From Bordetella sp. (GTDB taxonomy: Bacteria; Pseudomonadota; Alphaproteobacteria; Caulobacterales; Caulobacteraceae), in the NCBI GenBank assembly GCA_017308115.1, contig JAFKFS010000034.1, positions 1 to 35,797 on the forward strand: a DNA stretch of 35,797 nucleotides, given 5' to 3'. The position numbers were made by a program, and so were the translations under genes. A model generated the notes under the pieces. That model did no database searches. It saw nothing but the letters and a program-made list of their open reading frames with translations, and was not told the DNA's origin. The stretch's first letter is position 1; each line of letters starts with the position of its first letter. This document shows positions 24,674-32,890 of the stretch, one piece after another.

Positions 24674-24882
24674 GGGCGGCTCTCCGACAGCCCGGCGCGG
24701 GCGCCCCGCGCCTTCATCCGTTCCCTCAACTGTTCCCGGATGCTCCAGCCCTCCAGGTGCATCAGGTCGCTGATCGTATAGCCTTCCCGGGACAGGGCCT
24801 CGCGCACATCGCTGATCTTCAGGCAGGCGCGATCCCGCTCGGCGATTTCAAAAGCGCGTTCGATCACATGGGTCTGGTTCAT
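24670..24882 (-). CDS. Small hypothetical protein, first gene of the PQQ-type operon
   Basis: This protein of 70 residues is mostly helical and charged, with a segment DRACLKISDVREALSREGY followed by MHLEGWSIREQLRERM and a basic tail. I do not recognise the family. It is supported as a gene by a strong ribosome site (GGAGGAG just before the ATG), by the GTGA overlap with the next gene, and by an intact frame. There is no signal peptide or membrane segment, so it is probably cytosolic. Confidence 0.68.
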   Translation of the reverse strand: MNQTHVIERAFEIAERDRACLKISDVREALSREGYTISDLMHLEGWSIREQLRERMKARGARAGLSESRP

Positions 24883-25060
24883 GGCTCCTCCACCAGACCC
24901 AATCAGCGGCGACCTGTGCGGTTCCGAGCCGGAGCGAAATGACGCAGCTCGAGAGGCGGGCCGCGCAGTCTGGATCTGGAGGAATTCGAGCGTCTTCCCA
25001 CGCCGGCGCCGGGCCGTTCCCAACGTCGCGGCCAGGGAAGCTCGGATGACGGCGGGAGAG

Positions 25061-25137
25061 TGGTACGCCCCCTCGGGCTCGAACCGAGGACCCTCTGATT
25101 AAAAGTCAGATGCTCTAACCAACTGAGCTAGGGGCGC
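25061..25137 (-). tRNA. tRNA-Lys (anticodon TTT)
   Basis: On the minus strand the RNA folds as a full cloverleaf. The acceptor arms are GCGCCCC and GGGGCGT, the D arm is GCTC...GAGC, the anticodon stem TCTGA/TCAGA encloses CTTTTAA with anticodon TTT, and the T arm CTCGG-TTCGAGC-CCGAG follows. The CCA end is encoded (25061-25063). Position 1 pairs with 72 as G-U, a wobble at the tip of the acceptor stem, which is unusual. No integrase or attachment duplication was seen beside it. Confidence 0.96.
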
Positions 25138-25162
25138 ACATCGCGTCTGCGAAGAGGCGCGG

Positions 25163-25191
25163 AACATACGGATGAGCTTCCGGACCGGCAA
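25163..25191 (-). promoter_or_regulatory. Probable tRNA-Lys promoter
   Basis: On the minus strand TTGCCG (25186-25191) and TATGTT (25163-25168) are separated by 17 bases and lie about 25 bases upstream of the tRNA 5' end. TTGCCGG differs from the Caulobacter minus-35 consensus at one position. The spacing and location are right for a housekeeping promoter. Confidence 0.5.
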
Positions 25192-25276
25192 GAAGAAATT
25201 TCAGGAAAGTTTCCAACGCTCAAACAGGGCGGCCGAGGCTATGCGGCGCCCCGGAAAACGGGCGCTCCGCAGAAGA

Positions 25277-25306
25277 TTCATCGCCGGTTCACGCGCGCCT
25301 GATAAT
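25277..25306 (+). promoter_or_regulatory. Weak candidate promoter of the lipoprotein and tamAB unit
   Basis: GATAAT (25301-25306) is a good minus-10 match. TTCATC (25277-25282) is a poor minus-35 with an 18-base spacer. It lies 75 bases before the lipoprotein start. The rest of the 243 bases between the tRNA and this gene shows only short repeats of the form CGTTTCC. Confidence 0.3.
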
Positions 25307-25380
25307 GGCGAGCGGGACGTTTCCGAGAAGGAACCGGCTTCGTTTCCCGACGTTTCCAGCCCCGAGAAGGGGGACCTAAG

Positions 25381-25650
25381 ATGAATCGATCCATGTTGAA
25401 TCGCCTGATGATCGGGGCGGCGCTGGCCGCCTCGGGCTTCCTCGCCGCCTGCGAGCAGCCCCGCGACGAAAGAGAGCCCTTCGAGGCGCCCGCTCCGGTG
25501 GAGGCGCCCGCCGCCGAAGACGCCGCCGAGCCCGCTGTCGCCGAGGCTCCCGCGGCCGCGGCAACCGCAGCGCCGACCGAAACCCTGCCTGCGGACAAGC
25601 GGTCCTCCGAAGAGACAGTCCAACCCGAGAGCGATACGCTGTTTTACTGA
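25381..25650 (+). CDS. Small Ala/Glu/Pro-rich lipoprotein
   Basis: This protein of 89 residues has a typical lipoprotein signal ending in the lipobox FLAAC (Cys24). The mature part is low in complexity, dominated by Ala, Pro and Glu (APAPVEAPAAEDAAEPAV), and ends SDTLFY. No conserved domain is recognised. GGGGGA lies upstream of the ATG. It precedes tamA by 56 bases and may be co-transcribed with it. It might span or tether parts of the envelope, but nothing in the sequence proves this. Confidence 0.72.
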   Translation: MNRSMLNRLMIGAALAASGFLAACEQPRDEREPFEAPAPVEAPAAEDAAEPAVAEAPAAAATAAPTETLPADKRSSEETVQPESDTLFY

Positions 25651-25664
25651 TTCTCCTGACAAAC

Positions 25665-25679
25665 GGGGCTAAGCGCCCC
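25665..25679 (+). terminator. Weak hairpin between the lipoprotein gene and tamA
   Basis: GGGGC and GCCCC form a five-pair stem with a TAAGC loop, followed by only two T. This is too weak for a convincing terminator. It could reduce read-through from the lipoprotein gene into tamA. Confidence 0.3.
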
Positions 25680-25706
25680 TTACCGTCTCGCAACCAGGGT
25701 TCGGAT

Positions 25707-27494
25707 TTGACCTCGAGGCTCCCCCTCCTTCTTGCCGGCGCGGCGCTATGCGTCCTGGCGGGCCAGGCCGCCGCCGAACCCCGAGCCCAGATTCGCGGTG
25801 AAATGGACGGCGACCTCAAGCGCCAGCTCGAACGCGCCATAGGCGAGGTCGACGCGGCGCCCGCCAATCGCTTCGAAGCGCGCCGTCGCGCCCGGGCGGC
25901 CGTGACCTCGGCGCAGGCCCTCCTGCGGTCGGAAGGCTATTATCAGGCCACGGTCGAGGATCAGGTGGAGGGCGAAGCGACACCCCTCGCCATAGTGCAG
26001 GTGGTTCCGGGGCGGCGCTTCCTTCTGGGGGAGACCACCGTCGACTGGACCGCCCCCGCCCCGGACGCGCAAACCAGCGCCGCCGTCATCGACGACATCG
26101 GGCTGGAGCCCGGCGAACCGGGGCGTGCGGCCGATATACTGGAAGCCGAAGGCCGCCTGGTGGCCGGCCTGACCCGCCGGGGTTACGCGGACGCCGCCGC
26201 CCTGCCCCGCCGGGTGGTTGTGGATCACGCCGTCTTCCTGGTCCAGCCGGGCTTCAACATCAGTTCGGGCGAACTGGTGCGCCTGAACGGCGTCCAGCTT
26301 CGCACGCGCGGACCGACCAGGGAGAGCTGGCTCGAAAACCTGGTTCCGTGGAAGGAAGGCGATCGCTACGATCCGGAGGACATCGCCGAGCTGGAGCGCC
26401 GCCTGCTCGACACCGGCGTCTATGAGGGGGTGGGCGTGGCCCTGTCTCCGCTGGACGACGTCCGGCCGGACGGCCTTCGTCCGGTGGTGGTCACCCTGGC
26501 GGACCGGCCGGTGAGCCTGCTGGAGGCCGGGGCCACCTATTCGACCTATGAAGGCGTCGGCGTCGATGTCTTCCGCACCCGCTACAATCGGTTCGGGCGG
26601 GCCGACACCCTGCGCTACGGCGCGCGCATCGCCAGCATCGACAGCCGCATCGGCGGCGAGTGGTCCCGCCCGCACTGGCGCAAGGCCGGGCGGACGCTGA
26701 AGCTGTCGTCCTATATCGTCAACGAACAGACCGACGCCTACGACCGCAGCGCCGTCACCGTGGCCGCCGATCTGTCGCAGCGGCTCGGCAAGACGTCCTG
26801 GTTCAGCTACGGCCTGGGCGTCGATGCGGGCCGGTACAGCGAATACCGTTTCGACCCGATCACCCAGGCGCCCGTCAACTTCGACCGCGACCTCGCCATC
26901 ATCACCCTGCGCGGCGGCGCCTTCATGGATCGGTCCAACGATCCGCTGAACCCCACCTCGGGCTACCGCCTGTCGCTGTCGACCCAACCGACGGCGGTGG
27001 CGGGCGAGGACACGGTGCTGTTTCTGCGCACCGAAGGCCAGGCGAGCGCCTATCTGCCGCTTCAGGACGGCGCCAGGACCGTGCTGGCGGGCCGCGCCCG
27101 GATCGGCTCCATCCTCGGCGGCGAGGAACTGACCGTGCCTTCGGACCGGCTGTTCTATTCCGGCGGCGGCGGTTCGGTGCGGGGCTATTCCTATCAGAGC
27201 ATCAACCCGCGCCTGCCCAACAATCGGCCGCGCGGCGGCCTGTCGCTGTTCGAGACCTCGATCGAGGTCCGGCGCGACATCGGCGAGAAGTTCCAGGCGG
27301 TGGCCTTCGTCGACGGCGGCGCCATCGGCTTCCAGGAAACGCCCAACCTCAGCAACATGCGGTACGGCGCGGGCGTCGGCGTCCGCTACAAGCTGCCGTT
27401 CGGCCCCGTCCGCGCCGACATCGCCTTCCCGCTGAACAAGCGCGAGGGCGATTCCGGCTTCCAGCTCTATCTCAGCATCGGCCAGGCGTTTTGA
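25707..27494 (+). CDS. tamA: Translocation and assembly module subunit TamA (Omp85 family)
   Basis: This is an outer-membrane protein of 595 residues. It begins at TTG, with CAGGG seven bases upstream, and no better start gives the signal peptide (about residues 1-23, ending AAA|EP). POTRA-type repeats fill about residues 24-270, including EGYYQATVED and GVYEGVGVALSPL. The 16-strand Omp85 barrel follows, with the diagnostic RGY loop (GGGGSVRGYSYQ) and the barrel end LYLSIGQAF with terminal Phe. TamA works with TamB to insert certain outer-membrane proteins and to support lipid transport across the periplasm. Its stop overlaps the tamB start as TTGA. Confidence 0.92.
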   Translation: MTSRLPLLLAGAALCVLAGQAAAEPRAQIRGEMDGDLKRQLERAIGEVDAAPANRFEARRRARAAVTSAQALLRSEGYYQATVEDQVEGEATPLAIVQVVPGRRFLLGETTVDWTAPAPDAQTSAAVIDDIGLEPGEPGRAADILEAEGRLVAGLTRRGYADAAALPRRVVVDHAVFLVQPGFNISSGELVRLNGVQLRTRGPTRESWLENLVPWKEGDRYDPEDIAELERRLLDTGVYEGVGVALSPLDDVRPDGLRPVVVTLADRPVSLLEAGATYSTYEGVGVDVFRTRYNRFGRADTLRYGARIASIDSRIGGEWSRPHWRKAGRTLKLSSYIVNEQTDAYDRSAVTVAADLSQRLGKTSWFSYGLGVDAGRYSEYRFDPITQAPVNFDRDLAIITLRGGAFMDRSNDPLNPTSGYRLSLSTQPTAVAGEDTVLFLRTEGQASAYLPLQDGARTVLAGRARIGSILGGEELTVPSDRLFYSGGGGSVRGYSYQSINPRLPNNRPRGGLSLFETSIEVRRDIGEKFQAVAFVDGGAIGFQETPNLSNMRYGAGVGVRYKLPFGPVRADIAFPLNKREGDSGFQLYLSIGQAF

Positions 27495-30400
27495 CCGACA
27501 CTCCTCCGCCTCACGAAACGGGCGCAGACGTCGCCGACACCCCGGCCAAGAAGGCCAGGCGCAAGCGCACCCGCCTGCAGATGGCGGCCTTCATCGCGGG
27601 CGTGAGCTTCGCCGGACTGCTGGCGCTGATCGCGGTCGCCCTGGTGGGCGGGCGGATGTATCTGGTGTCGGACGCGGGGCGCGAACTGATCACCGGCTTC
27701 GTCGCGGGCAAGAAGATCAGCCGCTACGGCCGCATCAACGTCGAGGGCCTGCAGGGCGACCTGTTCGACGACTTCCGCCTGAAGCGCGTCACCGTGACCG
27801 ACGAAAAGGGCGTCTGGCTGGAAGCCACCGACGTCCGCGTCGACTGGTCCTACTGGCCCCTGCTGGCCCGGCGCTTCCATGCGACCGAGATCAGCGCGGG
27901 CCAGATCCGCCTGCTGCGCCGCCCCGAGCTGGAGCCGCCCACCGAGCCGAGCGGACCCCAGGTCCTCTCCATCGACATCGACCGCTTCAGCGCCGACGTC
28001 GAACTGATGGAGGACTTCTCCAAGGAATACGGCCGCTGGACCCTCAGCGGGGACGCCGCCGTTCCGCGCAAGGGCGTCAAGACCGCCAACGTCAACGCCT
28101 ACAGCCTGAACCGCAAAGGCGACTATTTGCGTCTGGCGGCCGCCTTCGGCGACAAGCCCGAGGACCTGCGCGTCAATCTGCGCGCCAATGAAGCCCAGGG
28201 CGGCCCCATCGCCGGGTCGCTGGGCTATTCGCCGGATCAGCCCTTCTCGGCCGTGGCCGTGGTCAACGGCGAGGTGATCGACGTGGCCGTCCAGACCGGC
28301 CGCTTCCGGCCCCTGCTGGTCCAGGGGACCTACGGCGACGACGGCGCCAAGGTGTCGGGCTACGCCGACTTCTCGGGGTCGGACCTGCTGGCGCCCTTCG
28401 TCGAACGCATCGGCCGCACCGCCCGCTTCGGCTTCGCCATGACGCCGGACGCCCGGCGCGAGGGCTATCAGGGCGTGGCCTGGCGCCTGTACGCCGACAA
28501 TATCGAATCCAGCGCGCGCGGCCTGATCCGCACCAAGGACAACACCTCGCCCGACGGCGTCAGCCTGGAGATCAACACCCGGTCGCTCAGCCGTCTGGTC
28601 GGCAGCCCCGTCGCCGGTCCCGCGGCCTATACCGGGGTGTTCAAGGGCGACGCCCAGGTCTGGACGCTTCAGGGTTCGGCCAGCCTGCTGAACGCCGACA
28701 TCGCCTCCTATCGCGCCACGCGCATCTCAGGCCCTCTCAACATCGCCGCCAACAAGGGCCGCATCGATGTGACGACCGACGTGCGTGCGGTCGGCGGCTC
28801 CTCGGCCGGCATCATCGGCGGCCTGCTGGGCTCGGCGCCGCGCATCCAGATGGAAGGGACGCGCATGGCCGACGGCGCCGTGCTGCTGAAGAAGATCGAC
28901 GCGCGCGGCCAGGGCCTGACCCTGACGGGCTCGGGCGGGCGCAGTCTGAACGGGGGCCTGAATTTCAACGGTCAGGCCGAACTGACGGACCTGTCGCGCA
29001 TCCGCCCCGGCGCGCGCGGCGCCTTCGGCGGCCCTATCCGGGCCTCTTCCGCCAGGGCGGGCGCGCCGTGGGTTCTCAGCTTCGACGCGCGCGGTTCGCG
29101 CATGGCCGTCGGCATGGAGGAGCTTGACCGTCTTCTGGGCGCCCAGCCGCGCCTTCAGGCGTCCGGCTCGCTGAACGGCGGGGTGATTTCCATCACCCAG
29201 GGCGAATTGACCGGCGCCGCCGGGCGCGCGGGCGCCAAGGGCCTGATCGAAGGCGGCGCGCTGCGTCTGGCGCTCGACTGGAACGCCCACGGCCCCTTCG
29301 GCGTCGGGCCGGTCGCCATCGACGGCGCGATGTCAGGCGACGGAGCCCTGACCGGCACCCTGGCCCAGCCGCGCGCCGACCTGCGGGCCGCCTTCGACAA
29401 GGTGGCGGCCGGGGGTCTGATCCTGACCGACGCCGACCTGATCCTGAGCTTCCGCAAGGGGGCCGACGCTTCGGACGGACGCATCGTGCTGACGTCCGGC
29501 TCGAACTACGGCCCGGCGCGCGCCTCGGGCAACTTCTACCTCGGCGGACCGCGCCTGCGCTTGTCCGACGTCGACGTGAACGCCGGCGGCGTGACGGCCC
29601 AGGGCGATGTGGCCCTGTCGAACAACTTCCCCTCCAGCGCCGACCTGACCTTCACGGCGCGACAAGGCGCCTTCCTGGCCTCGGGCGAGGCCAACGGCCG
29701 CGTGCGCCTGACCGAGGGCGCGGGCGACCAGACCGCCGTGCTGGACGTCGCCGGCCGCAACTTGCGCCTGGCCGGCCAGGACTGGACCCTGCGCAACCTG
29801 TCGCTCAAGGGCCAGGGGACGCTGGAGCGCCTGCCCTTCACCCTGGCCGCCGACGTCGGCGGCGCCAATCCGGTGCAGTTCAACGGTTCGGGCGAATACT
29901 CCCGCCAGGGACAGGCGCAGAGCCTGACCCTGCGCGGCGGCGGCCGGGTGCGCGAGGTCGCCTTCACCACCCGCGCGCCGGCCGTCTTCGCCATCAACGG
30001 CGACGGCCGCGTGGCCCGCCTGGACCTGGGCGTCGGCGGCGGCGTCCTGACCGGCGAGTTGAAGCAGGACAGCCAGGGCAGCGTCATCCAGGCCGACATG
30101 ACCAACGTCGAAATGGGCTCCCTCGCGCCCGACCTGCGCGGTCAGGTGACCGGCCGCATATCCCTGCAGGGCCAGGGCGACAGCCTGCGCGGCTCCGCCA
30201 ACGTCGATCTCAAACAGCTTCGCAGCGTGGACGCGCCTCGCGGACTGGCCGTCGACGGCACGCTGAACGCGGCCCTCGACGACAATGTGCTGAGGCTGCG
30301 CGCCCAGGCCAACGACGGCTCGGCCGTTCAGGCCACCGCCGACGTCAGCCTGCCGGTCGAAACCTCGGCCGCGCCCCTGCGTCTCGCCATCGCCCGCACC

Positions 30401-31729
30401 CGCGACATGTCCGGCCAGGTCGCCGTTCGCGGCCAGATTCAGCCGATCTGGGACCTTTTCCTGGGCGGCGCCCAATCGCTGTCCGGCCAGGTGAACGGCC
30501 AGGCGACCCTGGCCGGGACGCTGAACGCTCCGCGCCTGAACGGACGCCTGGACATGAACCAGGGTGCGTTCCGCGACAGCGCCACCGGCCTTCGCCTTGA
30601 AAACGTGACCCTGGCCAGCCGCTTCAACGACAGCCAGGCCGTGATCGAACGCTTCCAGGCCACAGACGGTCTGAAGGGCGAGGTGTCCGGCAGCGGCGAC
30701 CTGGGCCTGCGCCAGGGATCGCCCTCGACCCTGCGGCTGGAGTTGACGCGCTTCCGCATCATCGACAACGACATCGCCCAGGCTCGCGCCAACGGCCGCC
30801 TGACCGCCGTGCGCGGCGCGGACGGGGACATCCGGCTGACGGGCGCCCTGAACATCGATGAAGCCGAGATATCGCCGGAACTGCCCGGCTCCAACGGCAT
30901 CGTCAAAATGGACGTGGTCGAGATCAATCGCCCCGGCGGAGACCCGGTCGAAACCGAGAAGAAGGCCGCCGGCGGTCCGAAGATCGGCCTCGACCTGACC
31001 CTGACCGGCCGCCAGATCTATCTTCGCGGTCGCGGTCTGAACGTCGAGCTGGCCGCCGACGCCAGGGTGCGCGGCTCCATCGCCCAGCCGCAGCTCACCG
31101 GCACGGCCAACGTCGTGCGCGGCGACTATGAGTTCGCCGGCAAACGCTTCGTTTTCGACGATCGCGGCTCGGTCGTCCTGTCCACCGATCCGGCGCGCAT
31201 CCGCCTGAATCTCGAGGCCGTGCGCGAGGATCCGGCCCTGACGGCGGTCATCAAGGTCACCGGCTCGGCCGCTTCGCCCAAGATCGAACTGACCTCCACC
31301 CCCGCCCTGCCCCAGGACGAAATCCTGTCCCAGGTGCTGTTCGGCCGGTCCGCGGCGCAGTTGTCGCCGTTCGAGGCGGCGCAGCTCGCTTCGGCGGTGG
31401 CGTCCCTGGCGGGCGGCGGCGGCTTCGACGTGATCGGCAACCTTCGTGAACTGGCCGGCCTGGACCGCCTCTCCTTCAGCGGCGAGGCGTCCAGCCTCAC
31501 CGTCGCGGGCGGGCGCTACATCACCGACGACATCTATCTGGAAGTGATCGGCGGGGCCGAACGCGGGGCGGCGGTCAGCGTCGAATGGCAGGTCCGACGC
31601 AACCTCGCCGTCACCTCCAAATTCGGCGGCGAAGGCGACACCTCCCTGTCGGTCCGGTGGCGCCGCGAAGGCCCCCGCCCCGGCGGCGACCGCCGCGATC
31701 GCCGACCCAACGCCTCCGCCCGACGCTGA
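27491..31729 (+). CDS. tamB: Translocation and assembly module inner-membrane protein TamB
   Basis: This is an AsmA-like protein of 1412 residues that spans the periplasm. The TTG at 27491 overlaps the tamA stop (TTGA). The first 30 residues are cytosolic and basic (KKARRKRTRLQ), and a single membrane anchor covers about 31-53. A long region of repeated beta segments follows, typical of a hydrophobic groove, and the C-terminal TamB domain contains KVTGSAASPKIELTSTPALP, then DEILSQVLFGR and GGRYITDDIYLEVIGG. The length is at the upper end of the family. TamB pairs with TamA and moves phospholipid or helps outer-membrane assembly. The start is inferred from coupling; an ATG at 27584 would delete the basic N-terminus. 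Confidence 0.92.
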   Translation: MTDTPPPHETGADVADTPAKKARRKRTRLQMAAFIAGVSFAGLLALIAVALVGGRMYLVSDAGRELITGFVAGKKISRYGRINVEGLQGDLFDDFRLKRVTVTDEKGVWLEATDVRVDWSYWPLLARRFHATEISAGQIRLLRRPELEPPTEPSGPQVLSIDIDRFSADVELMEDFSKEYGRWTLSGDAAVPRKGVKTANVNAYSLNRKGDYLRLAAAFGDKPEDLRVNLRANEAQGGPIAGSLGYSPDQPFSAVAVVNGEVIDVAVQTGRFRPLLVQGTYGDDGAKVSGYADFSGSDLLAPFVERIGRTARFGFAMTPDARREGYQGVAWRLYADNIESSARGLIRTKDNTSPDGVSLEINTRSLSRLVGSPVAGPAAYTGVFKGDAQVWTLQGSASLLNADIASYRATRISGPLNIAANKGRIDVTTDVRAVGGSSAGIIGGLLGSAPRIQMEGTRMADGAVLLKKIDARGQGLTLTGSGGRSLNGGLNFNGQAELTDLSRIRPGARGAFGGPIRASSARAGAPWVLSFDARGSRMAVGMEELDRLLGAQPRLQASGSLNGGVISITQGELTGAAGRAGAKGLIEGGALRLALDWNAHGPFGVGPVAIDGAMSGDGALTGTLAQPRADLRAAFDKVAAGGLILTDADLILSFRKGADASDGRIVLTSGSNYGPARASGNFYLGGPRLRLSDVDVNAGGVTAQGDVALSNNFPSSADLTFTARQGAFLASGEANGRVRLTEGAGDQTAVLDVAGRNLRLAGQDWTLRNLSLKGQGTLERLPFTLAADVGGANPVQFNGSGEYSRQGQAQSLTLRGGGRVREVAFTTRAPAVFAINGDGRVARLDLGVGGGVLTGELKQDSQGSVIQADMTNVEMGSLAPDLRGQVTGRISLQGQGDSLRGSANVDLKQLRSVDAPRGLAVDGTLNAALDDNVLRLRAQANDGSAVQATADVSLPVETSAAPLRLAIARTRDMSGQVAVRGQIQPIWDLFLGGAQSLSGQVNGQATLAGTLNAPRLNGRLDMNQGAFRDSATGLRLENVTLASRFNDSQAVIERFQATDGLKGEVSGSGDLGLRQGSPSTLRLELTRFRIIDNDIAQARANGRLTAVRGADGDIRLTGALNIDEAEISPELPGSNGIVKMDVVEINRPGGDPVETEKKAAGGPKIGLDLTLTGRQIYLRGRGLNVELAADARVRGSIAQPQLTGTANVVRGDYEFAGKRFVFDDRGSVVLSTDPARIRLNLEAVREDPALTAVIKVTGSAASPKIELTSTPALPQDEILSQVLFGRSAAQLSPFEAAQLASAVASLAGGGGFDVIGNLRELAGLDRLSFSGEASSLTVAGGRYITDDIYLEVIGGAERGAAVSVEWQVRRNLAVTSKFGGEGDTSLSVRWRREGPRPGGDRRDRRPNASARR

Positions 31730-31744
31730 CGCCCCTCATCGGGG

Positions 31745-31789
31745 TTGAGCCGCTCGCCGCGCCTGGTCTATTTTGTTCTTGATTTGTTC
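31745..31789 (+). promoter_or_regulatory. Promoter with a LexA-type SOS box
   Basis: TTGAGC (31745-31750) and TATTTT (31769-31774) with an 18-base spacer form a plausible promoter. Directly downstream, GTTC (31775-31778), seven bases, then GTTC (31786-31789) match exactly the alphaproteobacterial LexA box GTTC-N7-GTTC. It covers the expected transcription start, where bound LexA would block initiation. The radical SAM gene begins 25 bases later. I found no second box of this form in the window. Confidence 0.65.
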
Positions 31790-31813
31790 TCGCCCTTCCC
31801 GCACTCTCCCCTC

Positions 31814-32890
31814 ATGAGTAAGGCGATGAACGGTCGCGGCGCACGCTCCAACGCCTCGGGTCGGTATGAAGCCGATCGGCGCGAGGCCTATGACGACGGC
31901 TGGACGGATCAGGACGAGGCGGCGGCCCCGCTTCGCACCACCCTGTCCCCGGAACGCGCCCGCACCATCATCGCCAAGAACACGAGTCCCGACGTCGGCT
32001 TCGATCGCTCCATCAACCCCTACAAGGGCTGCGAACATGGTTGCATCTACTGCTACGCCCGTCCGTCCCATGCCTGGATGGGCCTATCCCCGGGCCTGGA
32101 TTTCGAGAGCCGGATCTTCTTCAAGCCGGACGCCGCGCGTCTGCTGGAACAGGAGCTCTCAAGGCCCCGATACGTCTGCCGGCGCATCCACATAGGCGGC
32201 AACACCGACCCCTATCAGCCGGTGGAGCGCGAGACGCGATCGACCCGCGCGATCCTGGAGGTCATGCAACGGTTCAGGCAGCCCCTCAGCATCATCACCA
32301 AGTCGGTCCTGATCGCGCGCGACGCCGACGTCCTGGGCGACATGGGACGGCGAGGTCTGGCCTCGGCCTTCGTCTCCATCACCACCCTGGACCGCAAGCT
32401 GGCGCGGTCGATGGAGCCGCGCGCCTCCACCCCGGCCAAACGGCTGGAGGCGATCAGCCGCCTGGCCGAAGCAGGATGTCCGGTCGGCGTCGGCTTCGCC
32501 CCCGTCATCCCCGGCCTGAACGACCATGAGCTGGAGGCCGTGCTTGAGGCGGCGCAGAAGGCCGGCGCGACCTCGGCCATGTATGTGACCCTGCGCCTGC
32601 CGCTGGAGATCAAGGACCTGTTCCGCGAATGGCTGGCCGACGCCCGTCCCGATCGCGCGGCGCGCGTCATGTCGCTGATCCGCCAGACGCGCGGCGGCAA
32701 GGACTACGACCCCGACTGGTCGCAGCGGATGAAGGGAACCGGCCCGGTCGCCGAGCTGATCGCCGCCCGCTTCAAGGCGGCGGTCAAGCGTTACGGTCTG
32801 GACGGGCCGCGCCATGCGCTGGACGTGACCCAGTTCCGCGTTCCCGCCGACGCCCGGCCCCAGCTGGATCTGTTCGACCTGGCGTCCTGA
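31814..32890 (+). CDS. PA0069-family radical SAM protein (spore-photoproduct-lyase-like)
   Basis: This is a cytosolic protein of 358 residues of the PA0069/Rv2578c group, recognised by GRGARSNASGR near the N-terminus, FDRSINPYKGCEHGCIYCYAR, and GLSPGLDFESRIFFKPDAA. The radical SAM cluster motif is Cys73-x3-Cys77-x2-Cys80, and IHIGGNTDPYQPVE and TKSVLIARD follow as in the family. Its reaction is not established; relatedness to spore photoproduct lyase suggests a nucleic-acid repair role. The LexA-like box upstream fits this idea. The start is uncertain: ATG 31814 has no clear ribosome site, and ATG 31823 follows TAAGG too closely. Its stop and that of the convergent methyltransferase abut as TGATCA. 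Confidence 0.87.
   Translation: MSKAMNGRGARSNASGRYEADRREAYDDGWTDQDEAAAPLRTTLSPERARTIIAKNTSPDVGFDRSINPYKGCEHGCIYCYARPSHAWMGLSPGLDFESRIFFKPDAARLLEQELSRPRYVCRRIHIGGNTDPYQPVERETRSTRAILEVMQRFRQPLSIITKSVLIARDADVLGDMGRRGLASAFVSITTLDRKLARSMEPRASTPAKRLEAISRLAEAGCPVGVGFAPVIPGLNDHELEAVLEAAQKAGATSAMYVTLRLPLEIKDLFREWLADARPDRAARVMSLIRQTRGGKDYDPDWSQRMKGTGPVAELIAARFKAAVKRYGLDGPRHALDVTQFRVPADARPQLDLFDLAS

Noticed and set aside
25061-25137. tRNA-Lys as an integration site of a genomic island
   Set aside because: No integrase, no direct repeat of the tRNA 3' end and no change in gene character were seen on either side.
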